This document shows, piece by piece, positions 19,439-27,381 of a stretch of DNA of 64,000 nucleotides. How positions within the stretch are numbered: the first letter of the stretch is position 1; every line of letters starts with the position of its first letter. The position numbers and the translations under genes are program-made. Location of the stretch: assembly GCA_963790585.1 (NCBI GenBank), contig CAWBOY010000001.1:62001-126000 (forward strand). The letters are read 5' to 3'. This DNA comes from CAWBOY01 sp963790585. GTDB taxonomy: Bacteria; Planctomycetota; Planctomycetia; Gemmatales; Gemmataceae. The notes beneath the pieces are model-generated. The model saw nothing but the letters and a program-made list of their open reading frames with translations, did not search any database and was not told where the DNA came from.

Positions 19439-20679
19439 ATGAAGAGCGAAATCATCTCCATCGGCAGTGAGCTCACCAGCGGTCAAAATCTCGACACGAA
19501 CAGCCAATGGCTTAGCCGTCGTTTGGCAGAGGAAGGCATCGCCGTGGGCTGGCATACAACGGTTGCCGACGATTTGGCAATCAACGTCGAAGCCTTTCAG
19601 ATCGCATCGGGTCGTGCGGCTCTTGTCCTGATTACAGGCGGCTTGGGGCCGACCCAGGACGATTTGACGCGCGAAGCCTTGCGTGCGCGGCGGGTGTCGA
19701 TCTGGTGTTTCATCAGCCGTCCTATGAGCGGATCGAAGAGATGTTTCGCCGCCGCAATCGCGTCATGCCGGAGCGGAACCGAGTCCAGGCCCTCTTCCCG
19801 GCCGGGGCCGAACCGCTCCTGAACGAGCGCGGCACCGCTCCTGGAATTTGGATGAAGTTGGGCAACTCCCACATCGCCGCCATGCCCGGCGTGCCGTCGG
19901 AAATGTTCACGATGTATCAAAATCAGGTTTTGCCCCGGTTAGCTGCCCTCGGACTGAGCGGCGGCGTCTTGGTGCAACGAAAGATCAACGCCTTCGGCGC
20001 CGGCGAATCGGCGGTGGAGCAGCAGCTGCTGGACCTGACAAGACGCGATCATGTCCCGGAGGTCGGCATCACCGTCAGCGATGCTGGGATCTCGCTGCGT
20101 ATTTTGGCCCGAGCCCCCACCCGGGCCGAAGCAGACGCCCAAATTGCTCCCATTGAAGCGACGATCCGCGAGCGCCTCGGCGAACTCGTCTTTGGGGCCG
20201 ATAAGGAAGAGTTGCAAGACGCGGTATTGGCTTTATTGGCCGCCAAGTGCACGACCTTGGCCACGGCAGAGGGCGTAACGGGCGGCCTGGTCGCGGACCG
20301 ATTGGTGAGCGTTCCCGGGGCCAGTGCATGGTTTCGCGGAGCCATTGTGGCGTATGACAATTCGTTGAAGATCGCCCAGCTTGCCGTGCCGAGAGAATTG
20401 CTCGAAGAACACGGGGCCGTGAGTGCTGCCGTGGCCAAGGCGATGGCTATCGGATGTCGAACAAGATTAGGAGTCGATATCGCGGTCAGCACCGTTGGTG
20501 TGGCGGGACCGAAAGAACTTGGGTCTGACCTACCAATCGGGACGGTTTTTGTCGGCCTGGCTTGGGACGGGGGAGCGGATGCCGCCAGCTTTAGCTGGTC
20601 CGGTACACGCGAAGAAGTGCGGCGCCGAACGGCGAAAATGGCGCTCAATGCGGTGCGGCTGCATTTGCAAAAGAACTGA
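19439..20679 (+). CDS. cinA: CinA family protein (apparent frameshift near 19690)
   Basis: The N-terminal MoCF/COG1058 domain reads MKSEIISIGSELTSGQNLDT and TGGLGPTQDDLTREAL, then the frame changes near 19685-19700; one G missing in TTGGCG would restore EALACAAGVDLVFHQPSYER. The second part continues to 20679 with GVPSEMFTMY and the C-terminal PncC-type amidohydrolase domain. There the Ser-Tyr-Lys residues are kept in GASAWFRGAIVAYDNSLK, but the usual ESCTGG signature reads EGVTGG. CinA proteins recycle pyridine nucleotides (ADP-ribose pyrophosphatase and NMN deamidase). Joined length about 413 residues, as expected. It is isolated, facing the PQQ-propeller gene. Confidence 0.85.
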
Positions 20680-20680
20680 T

Positions 20681-20742
20681 GTATATAGCCCCCGGCTTGC
20701 CGGGGGTGAGGAAAAACCCCCGGCAAGCCGGGGGCTATATAC
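20681..20742. terminator. Perfect 27-bp inverted repeat between convergent genes
   Basis: Arms 20681-20707 and 20716-20742 pair without mismatch around an 8-base purine-rich loop. Each arm contains a smaller palindrome (CCCCCGGC-TT-GCCGGGGG), so the element can fold as one long hairpin or as a cruciform with side arms. It begins one base after the cinA stop and ends 5 bases before the stop of the PQQ gene, so it probably terminates both, though T runs are weak. Confidence 0.8.
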
Positions 20743-20747
20743 GGATA

Positions 20748-22001
20748 CTACTTCGCCTTCACGTCATAGCAAAACAACAAATCCTGATCGCGGATATACA
20801 TCTTGCCATTGGCGATCACCGGATGGGGCCAGCAGTCTTTGCCGGATTTCTCCGGTTGCTCGAAGCGGCCGACCTCGACGTATTTCACGGGATTGGCTTC
20901 GATCAGGAGAATCGGGCCGCCTTCGTTGCGATAGTAGAGTCGGCCATCGGCGTAGGCAATGGATCCCTTGCCCGCTTTGCCTTCGGACCACTGGATTTTA
21001 CCGGTCTTGAAATCGAGACAGATGAGCCGTCCGCCACCCTCGCCGTAGATGGAATCGCCTACCAGCACCATGCCGCCGTGATGGTTTTGCATTTCTTTCT
21101 TGAAATAGACCTCGTCGGCGACATATTTTCCGCCTTCGTTGTTGAGCTTGGCGAGGCCGCCGCCGTTGCCATAGGAGGACGCCGCAAAGACGTAGCCGTC
21201 GCGATAAATCGGCGTCGAGCAATTAGCAGTCCTGTTGTCGAAATGGTCATAATGCCAGAGGAAATCGCCCTTGTCGGAGAAGCCCACAACTCCGCCGCTG
21301 AGGAACTGGATGTATTGACGCTTGCCCTCGACGTCGGCAGCCACGATCGAGGAATAGGCCGCCTGATTGGTGCCATTGAAAACGCCTTTCCAGATGACGT
21401 CGCCGGTCGATTTGTTCAAAGCAACCAGCGTCGCCGTCTTGCCGCCGGGGGTGACGAGCACGCGGTCGCCATCGACCAAGGGGGATTCACTATACTTCCA
21501 GCCGCCGACGTCGCTGCCGAAGTCCTTGACGAGATTTTTCCGCCATTTGATCTTACCCGAGCCGACCTCGAGACAGGCCAGGTCGCCGCTGATGCCGAGA
21601 GCGTACAGCAGCTTGCCGTCGACCGTCGGAGTGCAGCGCGGCCCTTCGTTGAAGCCGGCATTCCCCTTCTTCGCGATCTTGGTGAACCAGAGTTCCTTGC
21701 CGTCGGCCTCGTTCAACGCCCAGACGCCTTCTTCGGCACCGCGATAGCTCATGCCGAAAATTCTGCCCGCGGCGACGGAGGGAGTGCTATATCCGCCCCC
21801 AAGTTTCGAGTCTTGCCACAGCAATTTGGGGCCGTCTTTGGGCCAAGACTGTAGCAGGCCCTTCTCTTTGGAAACTGCCGTCCGATCTTGTCCTTGCCAT
21901 TGTGGCCAATCATTCGGCTTGGCTTGGAAAGAATCGGCGGCGAGAACGATGCACGCGCAAAACGGAAGAACGGCACAGATCCCTATCGAGATCCTCTTCA
22001 T
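20748..22001 (-). CDS. Secreted PQQ-like (BamB-type) beta-propeller protein
   Basis: 417 residues with a signal peptide (MKRISIGICAVLPFCACIVLAA), then repeated propeller blades of the PQQ_2 type: WPQWQGQDRTAVSKEKGLL, GRIFGMSYRGAEEGVWALNE, DGKLLYALGISGDLACLE, LVALNKSTGDVIWKG, SIYGEGGGRLICLDFKTGK. It is probably periplasmic. Planctomycetes carry many such proteins; some are dehydrogenases, but most, like this one without cytochrome or calcium-site features, have no known activity. GGAGAG stands 8 bases before the ATG. Confidence 0.88.
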   Translation of the reverse strand: MKRISIGICAVLPFCACIVLAADSFQAKPNDWPQWQGQDRTAVSKEKGLLQSWPKDGPKLLWQDSKLGGGYSTPSVAAGRIFGMSYRGAEEGVWALNEADGKELWFTKIAKKGNAGFNEGPRCTPTVDGKLLYALGISGDLACLEVGSGKIKWRKNLVKDFGSDVGGWKYSESPLVDGDRVLVTPGGKTATLVALNKSTGDVIWKGVFNGTNQAAYSSIVAADVEGKRQYIQFLSGGVVGFSDKGDFLWHYDHFDNRTANCSTPIYRDGYVFAASSYGNGGGLAKLNNEGGKYVADEVYFKKEMQNHHGGMVLVGDSIYGEGGGRLICLDFKTGKIQWSEGKAGKGSIAYADGRLYYRNEGGPILLIEANPVKYVEVGRFEQPEKSGKDCWPHPVIANGKMYIRDQDLLFCYDVKAK

Positions 22002-22160
22002 GCAATACTCTCCAAGATGGTTGACGGGATCTCACGGGAGATCGCCTGAGCGGAGGTTAACGCCTCCTAGGTAGGTTAAAGGGATTTAACCAAGAGGATC
22101 GCAGGTTTGTACACGGCAAAATGTGAGCAGGAGGTTTGTTCTGAATCGGCACGATCGGTC

Positions 22161-23204
22161 TTACAACACTTCTAATTCCATAATCAGCGGCTCCGAGCCA
22201 GTCTGATAGAATGAGGCGTGCTGTTCATCGTAAAGGTCGGCGCGTAGCGTGTACCGGCCTGGGGGCAATCCGGGCAATGCCAGGTCGAGCTCGATGCTCG
22301 ATCCCGGATGCACGGTTGCTTGAAATAAACCAGCCTTGGATCGGTATACTTCGACGTCTTGGTCATTGAGAATGGCGTAGGCAGCGTGAATGCCGGCGTT
22401 GCTGCCCGGCCGAAAATGCCAGGCGCCGACCGAAGTATTGTGACACTTCACCCGCAGCGCGAACGCATGATCCTTAGGCAATAGGGCGGGAGCGCCACGA
22501 AGGTTGACGACCTCAAAGGCACAGCTGCATTCGCCGGGGCAATAATCGTAAAGCAGCCAAAGGCGAAAGTTGTTTCGACTGTGGGATTGGCCCTTGCGCG
22601 TCAGCCATTGTTCATATAGGTCATAAAAGCGGTCCATATTGCCCGTATGGCTAAGGGCGAGATGGCCATGAAGCAATGATAACTGCTGACGCGCCTGTGC
22701 CAGCGAGGTGTCGGTACGCAGCAGCAATAGCATCGTCGAAACCAGGCCGGTGCGGTCAATGCCGCGGTTGCAGTGGATCAGGATCGGATATTCCGATCGC
22801 TCGAGAATCGGGACGAGATCCCGGACCGCGGCGACGGAGGGCAAGCGGCCTGCCGACATGCCGAGATCTTCAAGCGAAACATTGAGCTTGGCCGCGACCT
22901 TGGCCTCGTCGAGATACCACGCCATCGGATCCGAGCAGCCTTTGAGATTGAGGACTGTGCGAATCTTGTAAGAGCTTATTATTGATTCCAGCGTTTCGGG
23001 GCTAAGTTGGGCAGATCGGTAGGCGCAGCCCGGAATGACGACGTGGAAATTCGAGCCGAGCAGCGTATACAGGACGTATAGGACGATGAACAGGAAAAGA
23101 CCTACGATCGCACCGTGATAAGCAATCTTTTTAAGCAATTTTCGCTCGCGCGGCAGCGCGACGGTGCGAATGAGTGGCTGAGTGGGCGCGTCGGCCAAGA
23201 ACAT
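22161..23204 (-). CDS. Membrane-anchored dual-specificity/tyrosine phosphatase
   Basis: 347 residues from the ATG at 23204 (GGAGGG upstream). An N-terminal membrane helix (GAIVGLFLFIVLYVLYTLLG) leads into a phosphatase domain with strand SYKIRTVLNLKG, general-acid region near DLGMSAGRL, and the signature HCNRGIDRTGL (HCx5R). The C-terminal 150 residues are a beta-rich domain (VNLRGAPALLPKDHAFALRV, LPPGRYTLRADLYDEQHAS) resembling the nucleotide- or sugar-binding-like modules of ABC-2 exporters, not assigned. The catalytic domain probably follows the helix outside the membrane. A longer frame to 23300 lacks support. Confidence 0.82.
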   Translation of the reverse strand: MFLADAPTQPLIRTVALPRERKLLKKIAYHGAIVGLFLFIVLYVLYTLLGSNFHVVIPGCAYRSAQLSPETLESIISSYKIRTVLNLKGCSDPMAWYLDEAKVAAKLNVSLEDLGMSAGRLPSVAAVRDLVPILERSEYPILIHCNRGIDRTGLVSTMLLLLRTDTSLAQARQQLSLLHGHLALSHTGNMDRFYDLYEQWLTRKGQSHSRNNFRLWLLYDYCPGECSCAFEVVNLRGAPALLPKDHAFALRVKCHNTSVGAWHFRPGSNAGIHAAYAILNDQDVEVYRSKAGLFQATVHPGSSIELDLALPGLPPGRYTLRADLYDEQHASFYQTGSEPLIMELEVL

Positions 23205-23453
23205 CCGTAGCCCTCCATGACGACGAGGCGAACAGCGGCATAATGCCATAGCCGTGTCGGCGGGGCTAGGTGGAAATTCGCGTGCGGCTGCTTTGCCCAC
23301 AGCGTTGACTATGTGCTATAATCGTCAAATCAAGCTAATTTGTATTCCATGTCCGCAGATGTGGACTAAAACACAAAAGATCAGGCCGTGCCAGGGAAGA
23401 CTCCTGGATTGAAAGGGAAGCAGCCCATTATTCGTCGTCGATTTGAGTCTGCA

Positions 23454-23837
23454 ATGCTGGAACAGCAGACAATCCTTCTCTTTCCGCCCAAATCGACGCG
23501 GCGCTGGAGCATCGTGCATGGCGACAATCGTGCGCCACTTGGCTGGGCCCATTGGACCGGCGGATATTTGTCTGGTCATGTCTTGGAAGTGCGTGAGCAA
23601 GAGGAAGATCCGCTTGTTTTCACGGTCCGTCGCGCCTGGTCGGTCTTGCCGCGGCGGCTCATTCACGATGCGGAAGGCCGTTATATCGGCGCCGTTCTCG
23701 GCTCGCGGGTGGAAAATGCCAAAGGAAGATTGCTAATCCGCCGAGCATGGCACAAGGATCGCCGCTATAGCGCGTTCATGAGCTTACGAGGTGAGGAAAT
23801 TGCTGAGGTTGCGCCGAGAATCGCGGGGTACTTCTGA
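23454..23837 (+). CDS. Small protein, possibly LURP-one/scramblase-like
   Basis: 127 residues from ATG 23454 (frame open back to 23388). The sequence LFPPKSTRRWSIVHGDN, VFTVRRAWSVLPRRLIHDAE, GRYIGAVLGSRVENAKGRL and GEEIAEVAPRIAG alternates short beta strands in the manner of tubby C-terminal/LURP-one proteins, in which a DxxGxxxG-like turn recurs. This is a fold-level guess only. It is divergent from the phosphatase gene. Composition agrees with coding sequence. Confidence 0.5.
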   Translation: MLEQQTILLFPPKSTRRWSIVHGDNRAPLGWAHWTGGYLSGHVLEVREQEEDPLVFTVRRAWSVLPRRLIHDAEGRYIGAVLGSRVENAKGRLLIRRAWHKDRRYSAFMSLRGEEIAEVAPRIAGYF

Positions 23838-23935
23838 CGTTCGGCGACGGTCTGCGCGATCAACCGTTCGTGAAGATGCTGCTGATGTCGGCGGTGTTGA
23901 CGGGGCAACGGTTTTGGTGAGAGGGATCGCGCAAT

Positions 23936-24081
23936 TGTTTAGCCGCGAGCCGGTAGGCGAGCGCTGTGCTATAGCGCTATCAAGATTTGTTTAGCCGCGA
24001 GCCGCCAGGCGAGCGCTGTTGGATAGCGCTATTTGAAAAAGCGCTACCCAACAGCGCTCGCCTGGCGGCTCGCGGCTAAAC
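23936..24081. repeat. Repeat family D: one half copy plus one full inverted repeat
   Basis: A half copy lies at about 23936-23978. Next to it arms 23989-24030 and 24040-24081 pair over 42 bases with one mismatch around a 9-base loop. The core is GCCGCGAGCCGCCAGGCGAG. The element ends 14 bases before the stop of the TIGR03000 gene. Confidence 0.88.
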
Positions 24082-24094
24082 GTTTTGTGTCACT

Positions 24095-24943
24095 TTATTT
24101 CCCTTCAACCGCCGCGGGCGGTGCCGGGCGGGTGAAATCAGCGATGATCCAGTCGTTTGACGTCACGAGGACTTTTTCCGTTTTGTCGTATTCTTTCCCG
24201 TCCTGTTTCCAGCGCACGCGGATCTTGTATTCGTAGCTCTTTCCCGCTTCGAGTTCGGGTGAGAAGAATTCGCGCACGGTACCCGTTTGCGTCGTCTTCA
24301 TGCCTTGAAACCACACTTCCGCGTCGGCTGGCACGATCATGCGGATATGAGCCAGATTGTCTGGGGCTGGAGGCGTTTGAGGAGGAACGTCGCCCGCTGG
24401 GGGCAACGTGTCTTGAATGCCTGCGTCGGGGCCGTAAAAGCTGCGAACCGCGTTGCCGGCGGGAGCGGTCACGATCGCGTTGACGCCTGGGTCGCCGTAA
24501 TAATAGTTGCGGTAAATAGGGGCTGCCGGAACGCCAAACGCATAGACATTCGCGCCGATTCCGTAGCCGAAATCACCGTAGTAACCGCCGTAGCCTCCGT
24601 AGCCATAACCGTAGCCGCGGTTATAGCCGTAGCCATTGCCATTGTGATAAAGGGTGTTGCCTGTCGTCCCGTTGTGATAGATGGTGTTACCCGTCGCCCC
24701 GTTGTGATAGATGGACGAGCCAGAATAACCGCCGCCGATCGAGCCGCCGGCATAGCCGCCGCGCGAAATCGATGCGGAAGAAAAACCGCCCCCACCGTAA
24801 CTGCCTCGGCCGCCGCCACCGCCGCCTCCACCGCCCCCGCCACCGCGACCGCCCGGGAAGGCCGACAAATTAGCGGTCGCTCCCAAAACGGCTGCCAACG
24901 CTAATGCCGACGTCGACAGCAACGGACTCCGATAATTGATCAT
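24095..24943 (-). CDS. Secreted Gly-rich protein with TIGR03000 domain
   Basis: 282 residues. A signal peptide (about residues 1-29, LALAAVLGATANLSA) precedes a Gly/Ser/Tyr-rich region with tandem short repeats: TGNTIYHNG and TGNTLYHNG, and runs of GYGYGYGGYGG. The C-terminal 90 residues (AHIRMIVPADAEVWFQGMKT, GTVREFFSPELEAGKSYEY, VRWKQDGKEYDKTEKV) match the TIGR03000 domain, so far a planctomycete speciality. The low-complexity part suggests an envelope or extracellular structural role. The ends of the repeats are also repeated at DNA level and could vary in number. Confidence 0.88.
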   Translation of the reverse strand: MINYRSPLLSTSALALAAVLGATANLSAFPGGRGGGGGGGGGGGGRGSYGGGGFSSASISRGGYAGGSIGGGYSGSSIYHNGATGNTIYHNGTTGNTLYHNGNGYGYNRGYGYGYGGYGGYYGDFGYGIGANVYAFGVPAAPIYRNYYYGDPGVNAIVTAPAGNAVRSFYGPDAGIQDTLPPAGDVPPQTPPAPDNLAHIRMIVPADAEVWFQGMKTTQTGTVREFFSPELEAGKSYEYKIRVRWKQDGKEYDKTEKVLVTSNDWIIADFTRPAPPAAVEGK

Positions 24944-25204
24944 TGTGATTCGTTCCCCTTTTAGGGGATGAGACGACCTGTCACTAGGTATGGTAAAATA
25001 GGCAATCTCATCTCGCTTTCATAATTGTATGCGGAACGATGGTTGGACACATCTACTTTCTTTCGCGATTTTCTACTGGCGGGTAGCTGATTCGGTTGGG
25101 TTGTGACGGCGCACAATTCTTTGCGCGGCTTGTCAGAAGGAAGCCGGTTTAGCAAAATCCTCTCTTGATCCCGCCTGAAACTCATGTTTTTGAGGAAAGC
25201 CGTC

Positions 25205-26569
25205 ATGTCTTCGCATCCGTTGGCGCAACGCTTGGCCGAGTATTCGTGCAGCCTTCGCTTCGAGGACCTGCCTGCGGAAGCGGTTCACGAGGTGAAGAGG
25301 CGTTTCATCGATTCCATAGCCACAGCTGTCGGAGCGATGCACGCGGAGGCATTCAACATCGCTCGGCGCGTCGCCCTGCGTTTTGATTGCATGGCTGGTG
25401 CCACGCTGTTCGGCGGCGGCCGCAGCAGTGTCGAATGGGCGACCTTCGTCAATGGGCTCCTTATTCGCTATTTAGACTACAATGATACTTATTTGTCTCT
25501 GGAGCCGGCTCATCCGTCGGATAATCTCGCGGCCGTGTTATCGGTGGGCGACATGCGCGGGATCGGCGGGCGGGAATTGATTACGGCCGCGGTCCTGGCC
25601 TATGAGATTCAATGCCGGTTTTGTGACGCTTCCAGCTTGCGCAAACACGGGGTCGATCACGTCACGTATGGAGCGCTGTCATCTTGTGCCGCCGCCTGCA
25701 AGCTGCTGAAGCTCGACGCCGTCCGCACAGCGCACGCGCTCGGCATTGCTGGCGTCTGTAACGTCGCCCTCCGTCAGACTCGCGCCGGCGAGTTGAGCAT
25801 GTGGAAAGGCTGCGCCTTCGCAAACGCGGCCCGCAACGGCGTCTTCGCGGCACTCCTCGCCGCGGATGGGCTGACTGGCCCGGCCCCGATTTTCGAGGGC
25901 GAACTCGGCTTCTTCAACCTCGTGACCCGCGAATCGTTCGATCTGCCCAAGCTCGGCGGCCACGGCGAGCCATTCATGATTAATGGGACTTACATCAAGT
26001 TCTGGCCGGCGGAGTATCATTCGCAGAGCGCCATCGACGCAGCCTTTCAGCTCCGTTCCGAGATCGGCAATATCGAGAACATCGAATCGATCGACATTCA
26101 TACCTTCAACGCCGCAGTCGACATCATCGGCAAAGACCCGGAGAAATGGCGCCCGAAGACGCGCGAAACGGCGGATCACAGCCTGCCCTATTGCACGGCC
26201 GTCGCTTTGATGGATGGCGCGGTCACCGATGCCCAATTTGAGGAGAGCCGATTCACCGATCCCGTATTGCTCGACCTCGTCGCCAAGATCAAACTCCACC
26301 GCGATGCCGAGCTGAATGAGCGCTATCCCAAGGGCGGCATCCCCAATCGCCTGACGGTCAAACTGAAAGATGGCCGCCAGCTGGTGAAACAGGTCGATTT
26401 CCCGCGCGGCCACGCCGGCAATCCGATGACTGATGCCGAGGTTGAGCAAAAGTTCCGCTCAACCGTCGAGCCACGCTACGGCCGGGAACGAGCGGATCGC
26501 ATTCTAGCCGTTTGTTGGGCGTTAGAGAACTTGGCGGAAGCGGGTGAGTTGCTGCGATTCGTCGATTAA
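25205..26569 (+). CDS. MmgE/PrpD family protein (2-methylcitrate dehydratase-like)
   Basis: 454 residues from the ATG at 25205 (MSSHPLAQRLAEYSCSLRF). The MmgE/PrpD fold is recognisable from EVKRRFIDSIATAVGAMHAE, NGLLIRYLDYNDTYL, HPSDNLAAVLSVGDMRG and AFANAARNGVFAALLAADGL, and the C-terminal DHSLPYCTAVALMDG. PrpD dehydrates 2-methylcitrate in propionate breakdown, but no prpB or prpC is nearby and family members have other substrates, so the reaction is left open. An alternative ATG at 25184 adds seven residues. Confidence 0.88.
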   Translation: MSSHPLAQRLAEYSCSLRFEDLPAEAVHEVKRRFIDSIATAVGAMHAEAFNIARRVALRFDCMAGATLFGGGRSSVEWATFVNGLLIRYLDYNDTYLSLEPAHPSDNLAAVLSVGDMRGIGGRELITAAVLAYEIQCRFCDASSLRKHGVDHVTYGALSSCAAACKLLKLDAVRTAHALGIAGVCNVALRQTRAGELSMWKGCAFANAARNGVFAALLAADGLTGPAPIFEGELGFFNLVTRESFDLPKLGGHGEPFMINGTYIKFWPAEYHSQSAIDAAFQLRSEIGNIENIESIDIHTFNAAVDIIGKDPEKWRPKTRETADHSLPYCTAVALMDGAVTDAQFEESRFTDPVLLDLVAKIKLHRDAELNERYPKGGIPNRLTVKLKDGRQLVKQVDFPRGHAGNPMTDAEVEQKFRSTVEPRYGRERADRILAVCWALENLAEAGELLRFVD

Positions 26570-26583
26570 GCGCATTTCCCTTT

Positions 26584-26790
26584 AAGAGCCGGGAGCGTAA
26601 GCGACCGGAGGAAGCTAGTGCGCCGTCCAGACTAGATTTACGGGTGGCACAGACATTCCTGTCTGTTCAGCAAAAGGCACATTCGTCGGTTCCCGCACAG
26701 ACAGGAATGTCTGTGCCACCCGTAAATCTAGTCTGGACGGCGCACTAGACTCGGTGTGATTTTCTCCGGTCGCCTGCGCTCCCGGCTCTT
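26584..26790. repeat. Repeat family B, split by an inserted family C element
   Basis: The two arms of a family B palindrome, 26584-26610 and 26764-26790, pair over 27 bases with two mismatches (AGAGCCGGGAGCGTAAGCGA core), but are 153 bases apart, while in the intact copy at 29684-29768 they are 23 apart. The difference is the 134-base family C element at 26615-26748. Confidence 0.88.
26615..26748. repeat. 134-bp palindromic element, family C (copy 1)
   Basis: Arms 26615-26666 and 26697-26748 are perfectly complementary over 52 bases, starting and ending with CTAGTGCGCC. The 30-base centre (26667-26696) differs by one base from the copy at 51762-51895. It is inserted in the loop of a family B palindrome. 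No open frame of note; the size, perfect inverted ends and nesting are those of a miniature mobile element without its own transposase. No target duplication can be made out for certain. Confidence 0.85.
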
Positions 26791-26921
26791 GAAGACTTGG
26801 CTACGATCAAATCGCCCTTGCAATCCAATCCACGATTGCTACGATACCCAACAGTTGTAGAGACATAAGAAACCAGACGACCAGGCAGGAGTTAGCTCAG
26901 GCGGAGGTTGTAAGGGTCGAG

Positions 26922-27188
26922 ATGATCACTAAGGAACGCAAGACGCAGATTATTGACCAGTTTCGTCGCGAGCCGCTCGACACGGGATCGCCCGAAGTGC
27001 AGGTCGCATTGCTCACCAATCGTATCAACGAGCTGCACGAGCACATGCGCACTCACAAGAAGGACCACGCCAGTCGGCGCGGCCTGTTGAAGATGGTCAG
27101 CATGCGCTCTTGCTTGCTGACTTACCTTCGGAATTCAGACCGAGCGCGGTATCTGACGGTGATCAGCCGATTGGGCCTGCGCAAGTAA
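26922..27188 (+). CDS. rpsO: 30S ribosomal protein S15
   Basis: 88 residues, the usual length. MITKERKTQIIDQFRREPLD, TGSPEVQVALLTNRINELHE, HMRTHKKDHASRRGLLKMVS and the end YLTVISRLGLRK are diagnostic. S15 binds 16S rRNA helices 20-22 early in small-subunit assembly. It is followed by pnp after 193 bases, the common bacterial rpsO-pnp order. Confidence 0.98.
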   Translation: MITKERKTQIIDQFRREPLDTGSPEVQVALLTNRINELHEHMRTHKKDHASRRGLLKMVSMRSCLLTYLRNSDRARYLTVISRLGLRK

Positions 27189-27381
27189 GATCCGGATCGG
27201 GGCAGCTGGACCATCCGGGTCCGACTCGGAAGGTCAGTTCGTACCCGGCCTGTTTCAACCTTCAGCGCCAAAATCTCTCGCGCGTCCGTGCGGGAGATCA
27301 TTCCTCACCCCATGCAACTTCCACAGACTCTGCTCCTGCCGGTTGGCTCATTGTAATGAGCCACTCAGGAGGTATTGATCC

